Below the pieces are notes generated by a model. That model had not been told where the DNA came from. It ran no database searches and worked only from the letters and a program-made list of their open reading frames with translations. A program made the translations under genes and the position numbers. A stretch of 60,803 bases of DNA from contig NZ_JYNH01000013.1 of NCBI RefSeq assembly GCF_000960765.1, positions 1-60,803 of the forward strand. Reading direction: 5' to 3'. The DNA comes from Desulfosporosinus sp. I2. GTDB taxonomy: Bacteria; Bacillota; Desulfitobacteriia; Desulfitobacteriales; Desulfitobacteriaceae. Of this stretch, positions 1 through 8,058 are shown one piece after another (the first letter of the stretch is position 1; each line of letters begins with the position of its first letter).

Positions 1-166
1 CTGCTTCCCAATTTTCGTGATTGACATCCTGTACAAGCGTTTCAATGGATTGTGGAATATTGTCATCTCCCCCTAGGGGTTGTTTTAATAGATCACCACT
101 TAGCATGACCATGACAAAGAAAACGAGTGTGACTATTGGAATAGATATCACCAAAAACCGTCTCAT
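1..166 (-). CDS. DUF4363-like protein, N-terminal part
   Basis: The gene starts with ATG at 166 behind an AAGGAGAT ribosome binding site (167-180) and runs off the left edge, so only about 55 residues are visible. They start with MRRFLV and one hydrophobic segment (about residues 4-20), which looks like a signal anchor followed by an extracytoplasmic acidic region. In spore-forming Firmicutes a short DUF4363 protein commonly follows a DUF421 gene, and here its ribosome binding site overlaps the DUF421 stop codon, so the two are probably co-translated. The family assignment rests on this context plus the N-terminal anchor. Its molecular function is unknown. Confidence 0.6.
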   Translation of the reverse strand, partial: MRRFLVISIPIVTLVFFVMVMLSGDLLKQPLGGDDNIPQSIETLVQDVNHENWEA

Positions 167-178
167 AAAATCATCTCC

Positions 179-913
179 TTAGTAGGGTCCCTTATAATCG
201 CCAATATCTGTCATATTCTTAAGATGATCCTCGTACTTGTACTTGTCCACATACAAACTCCCTGAAGGATTTAAGGTTGCCAAGAAAACGTCTGATATGT
301 CACGAATTCCCTGCTTTTTGAGCTCATTAAGTAGCCAAGTTTTGTCTTTCTTAAGCTGTTTTAGGTTCTCTTCTACAATAATACCATCGTAAATTAATTC
401 GGAACTTATTCCTGAGGGGGAAACTGCAATGTTCATGTCCTTGGGAGTTAAAGGCAGGTGTTCCGGTTTTAATAAGACAGAAATCTGACCGTTGGGCTCT
501 ATAATTGCAAAATCGACTTGGGTCACATCAAATACGCCTTTGTTCCTGAGCAGTTCTAAAATCTCTGATATCCTATATTTCATTTTCTTTAACACATTCT
601 CCATAATTTTGCCGTTCATGATGACGATCGTCGGTTCACCCTCTAAAAATTTAGCAGCATAGCGCCATTTTGAGGATATGATTTCCATCAAGTATCCTAA
701 GACACACCAAGTTAAAAGGCCAACAAAATGTGGCCACGCTCGACTGGATAAATCGGTTGTTAAGGTAGCGGCAATGGAACCAATTGTAATCCCGAGTACA
801 TAATCGAAAAAGTTAAGCTGACTTATCTGTTCTTTGCCAATGATTCTTGCAAAGATCAGAAGAGAGAAAAAGCCTATAAAAGCTCTAACAATTACCACTA
901 AACCCTCATCCAT
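179..913 (-). CDS. DUF421 (YetF/YcaP-like) membrane protein
   Basis: This is a 244-residue protein with three hydrophobic segments in about the first 80 residues, then a soluble domain with the repeated beta pattern of DUF421 proteins (for example IVIMNGKI near residue 95 and LLKPEHLPLTPKD near residue 148). The family is widespread in spore formers. Its Bacillus members, the YetF and SpoVA-associated types, sit in the membrane and are poorly characterised. The length is normal for the family. It is the first gene of a pair with the DUF4363-like gene downstream. A second, divergent DUF421 protein lies at 3435-4127. The function cannot be deduced from sequence. Confidence 0.85.
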   Translation of the reverse strand: MDEGLVVIVRAFIGFFSLLIFARIIGKEQISQLNFFDYVLGITIGSIAATLTTDLSSRAWPHFVGLLTWCVLGYLMEIISSKWRYAAKFLEGEPTIVIMNGKIMENVLKKMKYRISEILELLRNKGVFDVTQVDFAIIEPNGQISVLLKPEHLPLTPKDMNIAVSPSGISSELIYDGIIVEENLKQLKKDKTWLLNELKKQGIRDISDVFLATLNPSGSLYVDKYKYEDHLKNMTDIGDYKGPY

Positions 914-1047
914 ATTACACCTTCCATAATTCGCATAGTATAAGGGTATTATCTGACATTAATAAATCTTTATACTATAACAATGACTCAGCCGCAGATA
1001 CGGTCGAGTTCTCTAACATTCTGGCTACTGCAAGCTTGGGACACTAA

Positions 1048-1164
1048 TCAAGTCAAAAAGGACTTTTTATTCTCCTTATCTATGGCCGTAAATTCCTCTT
1101 CAGTGATTAGATTTTTTCTCTTAAGCATCAGCAATATATGCAAACTTAACAGATAATTAATCAA
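1048..1164 (-). CDS. SHOCT-like 38-residue protein
   Basis: This is a short frame starting at TTG (1164) behind an AGGAGGA site and ending in TGA. The second half reads LKRKNLITEEEFTAIDK, the hallmark of a SHOCT-type short C-terminal domain (a helix with an L-I-T-x-E-E-F motif). The same protein is encoded next to the serine recombinase at 12255-13829, where the reading frame is broken by a 1-base insertion. Small SHOCT proteins are often found beside recombinases in Clostridia. A role as a recombinase accessory or directionality factor is only a guess. A terminator hairpin lies directly upstream of the start codon. Confidence 0.55.
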   Translation of the reverse strand: MINYLLSLHILLMLKRKNLITEEEFTAIDKENKKSFLT

Positions 1165-1181
1165 TTAATTACTCCTCCTGA

Positions 1182-1211
1182 AATAAAAGGGCTCACCTCT
1201 TAGGCAAGCCC
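1182..1211 (-). terminator. Rho-independent terminator in repeat A
   Basis: On the minus strand there is a GGGCT..AGCCC hairpin (1189-1211) followed by TTTTATTT. It stops minus-strand transcripts immediately before the SHOCT-like gene, so that gene would need readthrough or its own promoter. The same hairpin is conserved in copy B at 14055-14077. Confidence 0.6.
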
Positions 1212-1511
1212 ATTAACTCTAATAGATATTACATATAATAGAAGGAAAGCTACAATCTCCAGATATACATCTTTATACATGCATTAGTGGGTCAATTTCA
1301 AACCCTGTTCAGGAATTACACCTTTAATACGTTAGTAAGATCACATATGGCTTATTAATAGTAAAAAACCTTGTATCACTAAGAAGCTTAAACTAGTTCA
1401 ACAGCCATTTCTAATAAAGCAATAAATATTAAAGTGGTGGTTGTATTTAGGTTTTAAAGAAACACAGGATTCAACTATATAGAATATTATGGTAGATGAG
1501 GAGGTGAGGGA

Positions 1512-2219
1512 ATGAGTCATGGGGATAAATTTAAGGGTCAATACCCTCCGCATTTTTGGTATCCGCCACAACAGTACCCTATAAATTATCCTTTTGTCGA
1601 GAAGGGGAAGGAATCCATCAACACTTCTAAGTCTTCACTAAAACCTAAGGATAAGTCTGCGGGGCCTACGGAACGAGATATTGTAGTTGCTGATATTTGG
1701 CCTTTATTGCCTGCCGCTGTTGGGGCTGGAGCAGTGATCTTATTGCTGCTAATGGCAAACCATAAGCAATGGAAGGATGAGAGCGATAAAGGGAGTTTTG
1801 AAGGATATCCTGAGCCTCAGGGTACTCCGGTCGGATCGGCTGTAGTCGTCATTTATTCAATAATCGCAACTGTAGGTGTGGCATACTATGTGTTCAAGGT
1901 GTTGACAGCTAACGATGGGCATATGATTACAGCATTTATTCCAGTGGTCTCGGCCATTACTCTTTTAATGATTTATTTTGCTGTTGCTTATGACCTTGAA
2001 TATCACATGGTTCCGGGAAGTTTTACGGGAAATCATTTTGGAAATGACATCGTCACCGAATTATTTACGTTTGTCTATTTTAGTGTTACGACCTTTGCTA
2101 CTGCAAGCATGGGGGACTTCTCGCCAATCAGTAGTGCTTCAAGAATTCTAGTAACTCTTGAAGTCTTGTTCTTTATATATATCTTTACAATGGGGATTGT
2201 CTTTTTTGCCGATTCCTAA
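1512..2219 (+). CDS. Channel-like membrane protein with ASMGD filter
   Basis: This 235-residue protein has a strong GAGGAGGTG ribosome binding site. Residues 1-55 are hydrophilic and rich in P, Y and Q. Hydrophobic segments lie at about 63-81, 107-131, 139-160 and 208-232. Between the last two, residues 184-206 read like a K+ channel pore helix, filter and P-loop exit (VYFSVTTFATASMGDFSP). Aligned with the canonical TVGYGD, the filter is T197-A-S-M-G-D202, so the first Gly is Ser and the Tyr is Met. The overall layout (two extra TMs plus TM-P-TM) fits the ion-channel-2 family. A paralogue follows at 2630-3244. Ion selectivity cannot be inferred; it may be non-selective or not a channel. Confidence 0.65.
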   Translation: MSHGDKFKGQYPPHFWYPPQQYPINYPFVEKGKESINTSKSSLKPKDKSAGPTERDIVVADIWPLLPAAVGAGAVILLLLMANHKQWKDESDKGSFEGYPEPQGTPVGSAVVVIYSIIATVGVAYYVFKVLTANDGHMITAFIPVVSAITLLMIYFAVAYDLEYHMVPGSFTGNHFGNDIVTELFTFVYFSVTTFATASMGDFSPISSASRILVTLEVLFFIYIFTMGIVFFADS

Positions 2220-2629
2220 GATATAAGGTATTAAAGAAGACCAAAGATGGATAACGGTGGATAGCTTGATAGTCTGGGCTCACGGCAAATATAGTCCGCA
2301 GGAACAGGAAGAGAGGCGCGAGCTCAAGGTGTTCAATTGCGATTTTCTGCAATAACCATCAGTACCCCCACTTATATGAACATTTTTATCGGTTATTACT
2401 AAGGCAGATATCATGGTTTGATTCGCTAAACTCCCATCTACTGGAAGCATCGACCTTTAGCCAACTACCCAGTATTTCTGTCTTTGAGCGCTATTTGCTA
2501 CTTTAATTTGGCTGTTTTAATTCACCTGATTTCACAACCTGAAAGCCTTCATTGTGCTGAATTTTTAATAATTCTGCTTCCTGGAATATGATGGTATTAT
2601 ATATTCGTAAAAAAGGTGGTCGTTCAAAC
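2220..2629. other. Intergenic region between the two channel-like genes
   Basis: About 410 bases separate the paralogues, so they are probably not a tight operon. I see no RNA gene or clear terminator. A roughly 40-codon open frame ending at 2355 lacks a normal start codon and resembles nothing I recognise. Confidence 0.4.
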
Positions 2630-3244
2630 GTGGACTTTGATGAAACTTATCCCACAGACCCAAACATTTGTCCTCCTTTTCCAGACGCCGAATATAATGT
2701 CCCTCCCGTCAAACAGGCCCTTCCATCGAACCCGACGCTCAAACTTGGTTATTGGGAATTATTATCTCCCACGCTTTTGGGAACAACTGGGGCGCTTTAC
2801 TTGAGCTTTTTCTCAGACAATAATCATTTAACCAAACGCTGTGGGGGGACTCTTTTCAAACGCGCTATCGTTTCGTATGCGATTGGCGCTTCATTCGCAG
2901 CTTACTTCGCAGTAACTGATGTCTGTTCGAATTCCAAAACTCCACACGATAATCTGTTTAAACCCATTGGAGGAGCCCTTGTCTCAATTATCTTACTTTT
3001 TGCCGCAGAATATCTTCTGCTCTATCGATCTTTTCCTTCCAGTTTCAAAGGGGATTTAGGGGATAACTTTTGGACACAACTCGTCACGTTTTTATATTTA
3101 AGCATTACTATTATTCCCGGTGCTAGCGTAGGAGACATCATGCCCGATAATTTGACTGCACGTGCTTTGATCGGCACAGAAATGGCATTTTACCTGTTTA
3201 CTATGGCTACAGCAATCCAGCTTATCCTGGCTCAATATAATTAA
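2630..3244 (+). CDS. Channel-like membrane protein with ASVGD filter
   Basis: The preferred start is GTG at 2630, ten bases after an AAAGGTGG site, giving 204 residues; an upstream ATG at 2588 has no ribosome binding site. It is a paralogue of the preceding gene: a Pro-rich N-terminus, hydrophobic segments at about 43-61, 78-98, 111-132 and 178-201, and a P-loop-like stretch (LSITIIPGASVGDIMP). The filter position is G164-A-S-V-G-D169 against the canonical TVGYGD. Both proteins share a P-x-SF-x-G motif before the pore helix and the A-S-x-G-D core. Two subunits with matching atypical filters suggest a heteromeric assembly, but this is inference. Confidence 0.6.
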   Translation: MDFDETYPTDPNICPPFPDAEYNVPPVKQALPSNPTLKLGYWELLSPTLLGTTGALYLSFFSDNNHLTKRCGGTLFKRAIVSYAIGASFAAYFAVTDVCSNSKTPHDNLFKPIGGALVSIILLFAAEYLLLYRSFPSSFKGDLGDNFWTQLVTFLYLSITIIPGASVGDIMPDNLTARALIGTEMAFYLFTMATAIQLILAQYN

Positions 3245-3266
3245 GCAAGTCGCAGTTGACAACAAA

Positions 3267-3302
3267 AGCACATTACCCAAAGCTCCCTTTGGGTAATGTG
3301 CT
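3267..3302. terminator. Strong hairpin between convergent genes
   Basis: There is a perfect 16-bp inverted repeat (AGCACATTACCCAAAG, 4-base loop). It lies between the channel-like gene ending at 3244 (+) and the DUF421 gene ending at 3435 (-). The minus-strand product ends in TTTTGTTG, a reasonable U-tract. The plus-strand tail is weaker. It probably serves as a shared terminator. Confidence 0.75.
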
Positions 3303-3405
3303 TCAACCTTGGAAGTATTGATCCTTTTCCTTGCCAAAGGAATTTTCTACTTTTGTTCCTTTTGAGTCCTTAAATTAACACGATGACAAAAAGCCAAAGC
3401 AGCGC

Positions 3406-3426
3406 CGTTTAGCGCCGAGCTAAACG
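3406..3426 (-). terminator. Hairpin after the DUF421 gene
   Basis: An 8-bp perfect stem (CGTTTAGC/GCTAAACG) lies 9 bases after the DUF421 stop on the minus strand. The downstream sequence is GC-rich before a TTTTTG, so this is a weak terminator at best. Confidence 0.4.
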
Positions 3427-3434
3427 AACCATTG

Positions 3435-4127
3435 TTAATTGCTCGGTTCAGATTCGAGTAGGGAGTAGACCCGCACGTTCTCGTTTTCGTCAACGGTCGC
3501 CAATATCACATCGCGTATTTCTGCATAAGTAGGTGCTATCATTTTTTTGAGCCATACATAGTCTTTTCCGATTTCTTCAAGGAGCGACATATCGATTTCT
3601 CCTTCAACGATGATCGGCCTTGTGAGGTTAAACGGTCGGGTCTCAAACTTCATATCTGAGGGAGTAAGAGGTTGGTATTGGGGGTTCATGAAAACGGATA
3701 TATTTCCACCCGGTTCCCATATGGCGAGGGATACTTTTTGTATATCCTCCACTTTTTCTTTTCGAAGCTCAGAAAATAAATAATCAATAGAAATTCTTGC
3801 AATCGATAGGTTTTGAAATTGGATTTGTCCGTTCTTGATGAGCTTGATCGGCGGCGGATCGAGATATCGCCTGAATAACGACCATTTCAGGCTTAGCCAT
3901 GTCGCTGCAACATATAACACGATGAGAACAAGGGTGGTTGTCAAAGAGCCTTTTAATCCCAATTTCTCATCTGAAAGCGGATGGGCTATTATATTGCCGA
4001 GGGTCAGAGCAATAATGAAATCGAGGAACCTTAATTGAGAAATGGAGCGCTGTCCCATCAGTTTGGTTGCGAGGAGTAAAAAAATAAAGCTAACAATACT
4101 TCTTAACATCCATTCGACAGTTGTCAA
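3435..4127 (-). CDS. DUF421 (YetF/YcaP-like) membrane protein
   Basis: This 230-residue member of the DUF421 family has three N-terminal hydrophobic segments (to about residue 80), followed by the soluble domain with IKLIKNGQI and FMNPQYQPLTPSDM. These stretches correspond position by position to those of the DUF421 protein at 179-913, but overall similarity is low, so this is an older paralogue rather than a recent copy. No DUF4363 gene follows it. It faces the channel-like genes convergently across a strong hairpin. The function is unknown; a membrane location is predicted. Confidence 0.85.
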   Translation of the reverse strand: MTTVEWMLRSIVSFIFLLLATKLMGQRSISQLRFLDFIIALTLGNIIAHPLSDEKLGLKGSLTTTLVLIVLYVAATWLSLKWSLFRRYLDPPPIKLIKNGQIQFQNLSIARISIDYLFSELRKEKVEDIQKVSLAIWEPGGNISVFMNPQYQPLTPSDMKFETRPFNLTRPIIVEGEIDMSLLEEIGKDYVWLKKMIAPTYAEIRDVILATVDENENVRVYSLLESEPSN

Positions 4128-4961
4128 AGTTTCTTGACTTTTAAAGAATATGGCTTTGTTATTGCTTGGGTTTTGAGAACTATTGAAACAAAAAGTAAGC
4201 TATTATAATAGATGTGCGAAATGTTTTTTTATTGGATATATGAAAATTAGTGTATATGTAGCTCTTACCTTCTCCACGGGCAGTCACGAGTAAACATTAC
4301 TTTTGAAGCATCTCTATCATGCAAAATACTCTTAGTTATTTCAGTAACTTTAGATATAGGCCATACATGTCGAAATCTATAAAATAGGGATAAAGTAATT
4401 AGAACTATAAAATTTTAACGATGGTAATAATTATTTCAAATAACCAGCTAAATAGAATTTCGACATGATACTTTATATTGCTACTGACCTTCTTACGGAG
4501 ATATAGCAGTAAAAATATACAAAGAATCTAGATCAATGTTACTGAGTAACGACCAAAGGTTCTTTCAATATGATACTCGTACCTTCCACCCCTTACTTGA
4601 CTATTACTTTTCCCACCGCATGTGATCATAATATTACTAATAAGATCTATATACCCTCCGAAACGTTGGAATTTCTGGAAAGTGTCGCGAATATTTCCTT
4701 TGGGACCTTAGATATTTATTTCAGAGAGCATGAACATAAATTTCACACGCTACACATTATAGACCCCCATGTAGCACCTTGTAGACATTAGTACCACTTC
4801 GATTTGCCAGCGGTTACGTAAATCCATCTAACACTAGGGAATACTAATTGTCTTTTCTTCCGTGAGATGACTTTCGAATCCCCCAAATTATTCCACCCTA
4901 ACATTTCTACATTTTCCTCTCATATCCTCCCACGATAGCAAAATAATCCAAGAAAAAACAA

Positions 4962-4987
4962 AAAAGCCAGACTTTATGATCTGGCAA
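4962..4987 (-). terminator. Orphan terminator on the minus strand
   Basis: On the minus strand GCCAGA, an 8-base loop and TCTGGC are followed by TTTTTTG. No gene ends here, so either a decayed gene or an unannotated small transcript lies between it and about 5.5 kb. Confidence 0.5.
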
Positions 4988-5187
4988 TACACGCATTATA
5001 TTCCCCCAAACATAATGACACGATAAAAATAACATCCAACTCTACAACCCGCTCATATCAAGGCTTTCAATCAGCCCCGATATAGCACTATTAAGCACTC
5101 AACGTGCCCTGTCACGTTAAAAAGAATATAAACTACTATATAGGGCACTGCATCAAAACGCGGTTCGTTCGCTGAGCCATAACACGA

Positions 5188-5235
5188 AAGAACAAGCCAG
5201 ATTTCCTGTATACTAAGGAACTCTGGCTTGTTCTT
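5188..5235. repeat. 19-bp inverted repeat, 10-base loop
   Basis: The arms AAGAACAAGCCAGATTTCC and the complement at 5217-5235 differ at one position. Neither strand has a good T-tract, so a simple terminator is not the obvious reading. It may be a folded part of a transcript leading to the gene at 5615, or the scar of a small mobile element. Confidence 0.55.
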
Positions 5236-5554
5236 AATCGGGCATGTGAATCCCCCTCTAAAATGAGTTTAACGTGTTCAATTAAACCATCTTATGGGGT
5301 GGTATGCTCAGGCTGGCACTATCCATGCCCCAAGGATTAGACGTGACCCGAATAGGAAAAGCCCGAAACAAGCACTATAGTAAATCGACGTGAGCGAGAG
5401 AAAAAGGGACTTTGGCCTTTCGAACAAAAACACACTAAATGAACAAACAATGGAAAATACAAACAGGCGAATTGGCTATCAGAGAGGAATTTGGACGAAA
5501 ACGGAGAATATAGTTTTGATGAACTTCCCTTATTGGCTTAGGCATTCATGAATT

Positions 5555-5587
5555 GAGACCTTGTTTAATATGTTTAAACAAGGTCTC
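5555..5587 (+). promoter_or_regulatory. 13-bp perfect inverted repeat in leader
   Basis: GAGACCTTGTTTA and its exact complement are separated by 7 bases and end 17 bases before the AGGAGG site of the gene at 5615. There is no T-tract, so it is more likely a protein-binding palindrome or a 5' stabilising hairpin than a terminator. Confidence 0.5.
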
Positions 5588-5614
5588 AAAACTGTTCTAA
5601 CCAGGAGGAACAAC

Positions 5615-6787
5615 ATGTCGGAACAATTGACAGCCTTCAAAGAACTTCGGACTGCCCAGCTCTCCATTACTACTTCCTGGCTATTTAATGGCACTACCAT
5701 CGAGGATAACGTTGTGCCAATCACGACAGGGAGCGGTACTATTGCGATTGCTTACGACCAAGCTGTTCTTTCATCAGGTTCGGCAATTAATTCCACCGCT
5801 ACAATTCGTACTGCTGGAATTGTCCCCCCTGCGCCAGGTATAGGTTTACTCGGTAGGATTTCTGGCCTGTTTAGCCCCGGGGTAGTGGGTAGCACGCAAT
5901 ATATAGGGATTGACGACGCTGCTAATGCCCTGTTCTTTGGATTTAATGGTGCCACCTTTGGTATTATGATCAGGAGCCATGGAATAGATAACTTCGTTCC
6001 TCAGAATCAGTGGAACTCTGATCAGTTATTGGGTCCTGGCAACGCCTTTATTCTTAACCCTTTGAAAGGAAATATCTATTCCGTTCAGTACCAGTGCTTG
6101 GGCTACGGTCACGTTGATTTTGCCGTTGAAGACCCGTTCAGTGGTTATCCGGTGCTTGTGCATAGATACTCGTCTTTAAATAGTGAGCTTACACCAGCTT
6201 TTAATACAAGATATAGTTTCCTGGTTGCTGAAGTCAAGAACTATACCAATGCAACTGACATTTTTATCAAGACGCCAGCTGCAGCGCTTTTTGCGGAAGG
6301 CAGTCCCGCCCTGCCCATCACCGGAACTGCTGCGGCTAGTGCAGGAAATCTTTACTCAGTGACGACAGGTACATTGGCCGTAGTCAGTAACGGCTATTTA
6401 GTTCTGCAGTTGATCAATCCAGTTAATAACAGAAAAAGCGCTTTCATTCAGCGCATTTCCAGTGGGGGCATACATAATACGATAGTGGACGTATTTCGTA
6501 ACGCCACCTTCGAGGCAGTCGGAACCGCCTTGACCCCGCTCAACCAACACTTTAGTTTCCCCGATCAAAGCGGGTTCACAGTGAAATATCTTACGCAAAA
6601 GGATGATCCAACCGAGGGAGGGGAAATTCTTCTATCAACGATAGCCTTAAGCGGCAACACGAGTATTGATTATGTCGGAACAATTATTGTGCCGCCAGGC
6701 TGGAGTTTTTACATACGTTTGTTAAATCCCAATAGCTCTGGTAGTAGCAACAACATTACGGTCGTTTGGTCGGAGATCTTGACGTAA
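5615..6787 (+). CDS. Beta-rich structural protein with shared C-terminal module
   Basis: The start is ATG 5615, directly behind CCAGGAGGAACAAC, giving 390 residues. No signal peptide or membrane segment is visible. The composition is rich in S, T, N, G and alternating hydrophobics, typical of beta-sandwich structural proteins. The C-terminal 140 residues align with the C-terminus of the protein at 9166-9993: both have a pattern of NP, a conserved I-x-R-I/V-x-G-x-x-x-x-D-T or N-T stretch, RN-A/S-x-F-x-A-x-GTA-x-TP, a K-x-x-T-Q-x-x-x-P-x-x-GG segment and a final V-x-W-x-E. The N-terminal half (GRISGLFSPGVVGSTQYIG near residue 85) resembles phage or surface beta-folds. A surface, spore-coat or appendage role is inferred. 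Confidence 0.6.
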   Translation: MSEQLTAFKELRTAQLSITTSWLFNGTTIEDNVVPITTGSGTIAIAYDQAVLSSGSAINSTATIRTAGIVPPAPGIGLLGRISGLFSPGVVGSTQYIGIDDAANALFFGFNGATFGIMIRSHGIDNFVPQNQWNSDQLLGPGNAFILNPLKGNIYSVQYQCLGYGHVDFAVEDPFSGYPVLVHRYSSLNSELTPAFNTRYSFLVAEVKNYTNATDIFIKTPAAALFAEGSPALPITGTAAASAGNLYSVTTGTLAVVSNGYLVLQLINPVNNRKSAFIQRISSGGIHNTIVDVFRNATFEAVGTALTPLNQHFSFPDQSGFTVKYLTQKDDPTEGGEILLSTIALSGNTSIDYVGTIIVPPGWSFYIRLLNPNSSGSSNNITVVWSEILT

Positions 6788-6802
6788 TCCTGGGCTTTTC
6801 AA

Positions 6803-7894
6803 TTATTTAGGTTGAACATGTAGATAAAATGTACAGTGTGCTTCTGCCCCTGATGTAAGGCCTATCCCCTTAACTAAAATTTTACCTGAGGCAGGAATAA
6901 CCATGGGTGCTGGAAAAAGCATTTCAACACTTGAATTAGAAGCTGCTAGGGAAGCCTTTCCTAAAAGTGTCTGTCCGTAACTGCCTGTTGGGTCAAGGTA
7001 TAAATCAAATGTTACGGCTGCTTTAATTGCCCCAACAGTAAGCTCATGCAGATAACCCTTTTGGGTAGAATCGGTATACATTCTTCCTGACCTCCATGAG
7101 TAATGACCTAAGGCTATACGGGCATAGGTTCTTCCCTCTGCAGAAACAGTAATATTACCGGCCGCTGCTCCCCCAAATGTTCCTGCTCTGTAGTTGCTGA
7201 AATGATCGAGGTATTGCCAGGTATTCGTTGTTATTATAGGGTTAATACCTTGTAAAGTAACGATTTCATTGGCTCTGTTTCCAGCGTCATTGATACCTGA
7301 AATAATTACTTGCTGAATACCTGGACCGTTACCAGTGTCGTTGGCATCGCTAGAGACAATGCTTAAGCGATTGGCGGTTGTTAACTCATCCTCAATTCCA
7401 TCGTTAAGGTCTTGTTGGCTAGCCGTTGAAAGGCTACTACGTCTTCCGTGACGGTCATAAATCCTTGCAGCCGCAACTACCCCAACGGTTGTTAGGTCGG
7501 CAAGAGATTGTAGGTATGATTTTGAATTGGTATAGACTCGATCATCATTGTCCGTAATCACTCTATTATTAAAAACTGGTACTGCCTGAGGCTCAATTAA
7601 ATTGGCAATCCAAGATACCTCTTTCTTAAGGGATCTCATCTCTTCAAGAGCTTCCTTTCCACCGCTTATCTGGTAGTCAACGATACCTTGGTAATTTTGG
7701 AGATAGGTAAGAATCTCCTTAAAAGTCTTATGTTCCTCCCGATAAGCCTGTTGAATCTCGGCAAGAAGGATTTGTATGTTCTGTAATTCGGCTATAGTTT
7801 GGTGCTTGGTCTCTAACTGGGCGTCAAGCATGCGTTTTTTCATATCCAGAAACTCACTCATAAATTCTGACACAAGGTGGTCGTTAATATTCAT
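6803..7894 (-). CDS. Coiled-coil plus beta-domain structural protein
   Basis: ATG 7894 is preferred because GGGGGG lies 6 bases upstream; this gives 363 residues. Residues 1-95 are charged and heptad-like (KKRMLDAQLETKHQTIAEL), a likely coiled-coil stalk. Residues 200-363 form a beta-rich domain of the type seen in phage and phage-like structural proteins: an IQQVIISGINDAGN..EIVTLQG stretch, GNITVSAEG, then a VTFDLYLDP segment and a final LVKGIGLTSGAEAHCTFYLHV. It is convergent with the gene at 5615 and divergent from the one at 8059. No export signal is seen. A fibre-like surface or capsid-like role is inferred from architecture only. Confidence 0.55.
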   Translation of the reverse strand: MNINDHLVSEFMSEFLDMKKRMLDAQLETKHQTIAELQNIQILLAEIQQAYREEHKTFKEILTYLQNYQGIVDYQISGGKEALEEMRSLKKEVSWIANLIEPQAVPVFNNRVITDNDDRVYTNSKSYLQSLADLTTVGVVAAARIYDRHGRRSSLSTASQQDLNDGIEDELTTANRLSIVSSDANDTGNGPGIQQVIISGINDAGNRANEIVTLQGINPIITTNTWQYLDHFSNYRAGTFGGAAAGNITVSAEGRTYARIALGHYSWRSGRMYTDSTQKGYLHELTVGAIKAAVTFDLYLDPTGSYGQTLLGKASLAASNSSVEMLFPAPMVIPASGKILVKGIGLTSGAEAHCTFYLHVQPK

Positions 7895-8058
7895 AGCGTT
7901 CCCCCCTGTTATATTCTGTATCAGACTATGCAAAATGAGATAAAAAAAGAAAGTATATTAAATAAAAAAATATAGAGATTATTGCGTGAGAAGGAATTAT
8001 TAGACTCGAAGGTTATAGACTTATAGGAAGATTCCAGTTGTCATGGAAAAGGAGGCGA

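Larger units (their letters stand above)
1038..1250. repeat. Copy A of a ~215-bp direct repeat (SHOCT cassette)
   Basis: This stretch matches 13887-14113 over almost its whole length with scattered substitutions and small indels. Both copies contain the same small minus-strand reading frame, the same ribosome binding site region and the same GGGCT..AGCCC terminator hairpin. Copy B lies immediately upstream of the serine recombinase gene; copy A has no recombinase beside it. Copy A therefore looks like a solo remnant of the same recombinase cassette. Confidence 0.8.
4128..5554. other. Long non-coding stretch with hairpins
   Basis: About 1.4 kb carries no convincing gene. A 73-codon plus-strand frame at 4570-4791 has no ribosome binding site and no recognisable motif, and I do not call it. 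Structured spots are a GCCAGA/TCTGGC hairpin with a minus-strand T6 tail (4962-4987), a 19-bp hairpin with one mismatch (5188-5235), and a GGGG..CCCC folded stretch at about 5294-5331. Nothing matches a riboswitch class that I can name. Confidence 0.5.

Noticed and set aside
2240-2355. A 40-codon frame between the two channel-like genes
   Set aside because: It has no usable start codon and no recognisable similarity.
4570-4791. A 73-codon plus-strand frame in the long non-coding stretch
   Set aside because: There is no ribosome binding site, no recognisable domain and no neighbour in an operon; it is probably a chance frame.
5281-5480. A riboswitch (c-di-GMP or cobalamin type)
   Set aside because: The folded stretch does not contain the conserved core of any class I know.
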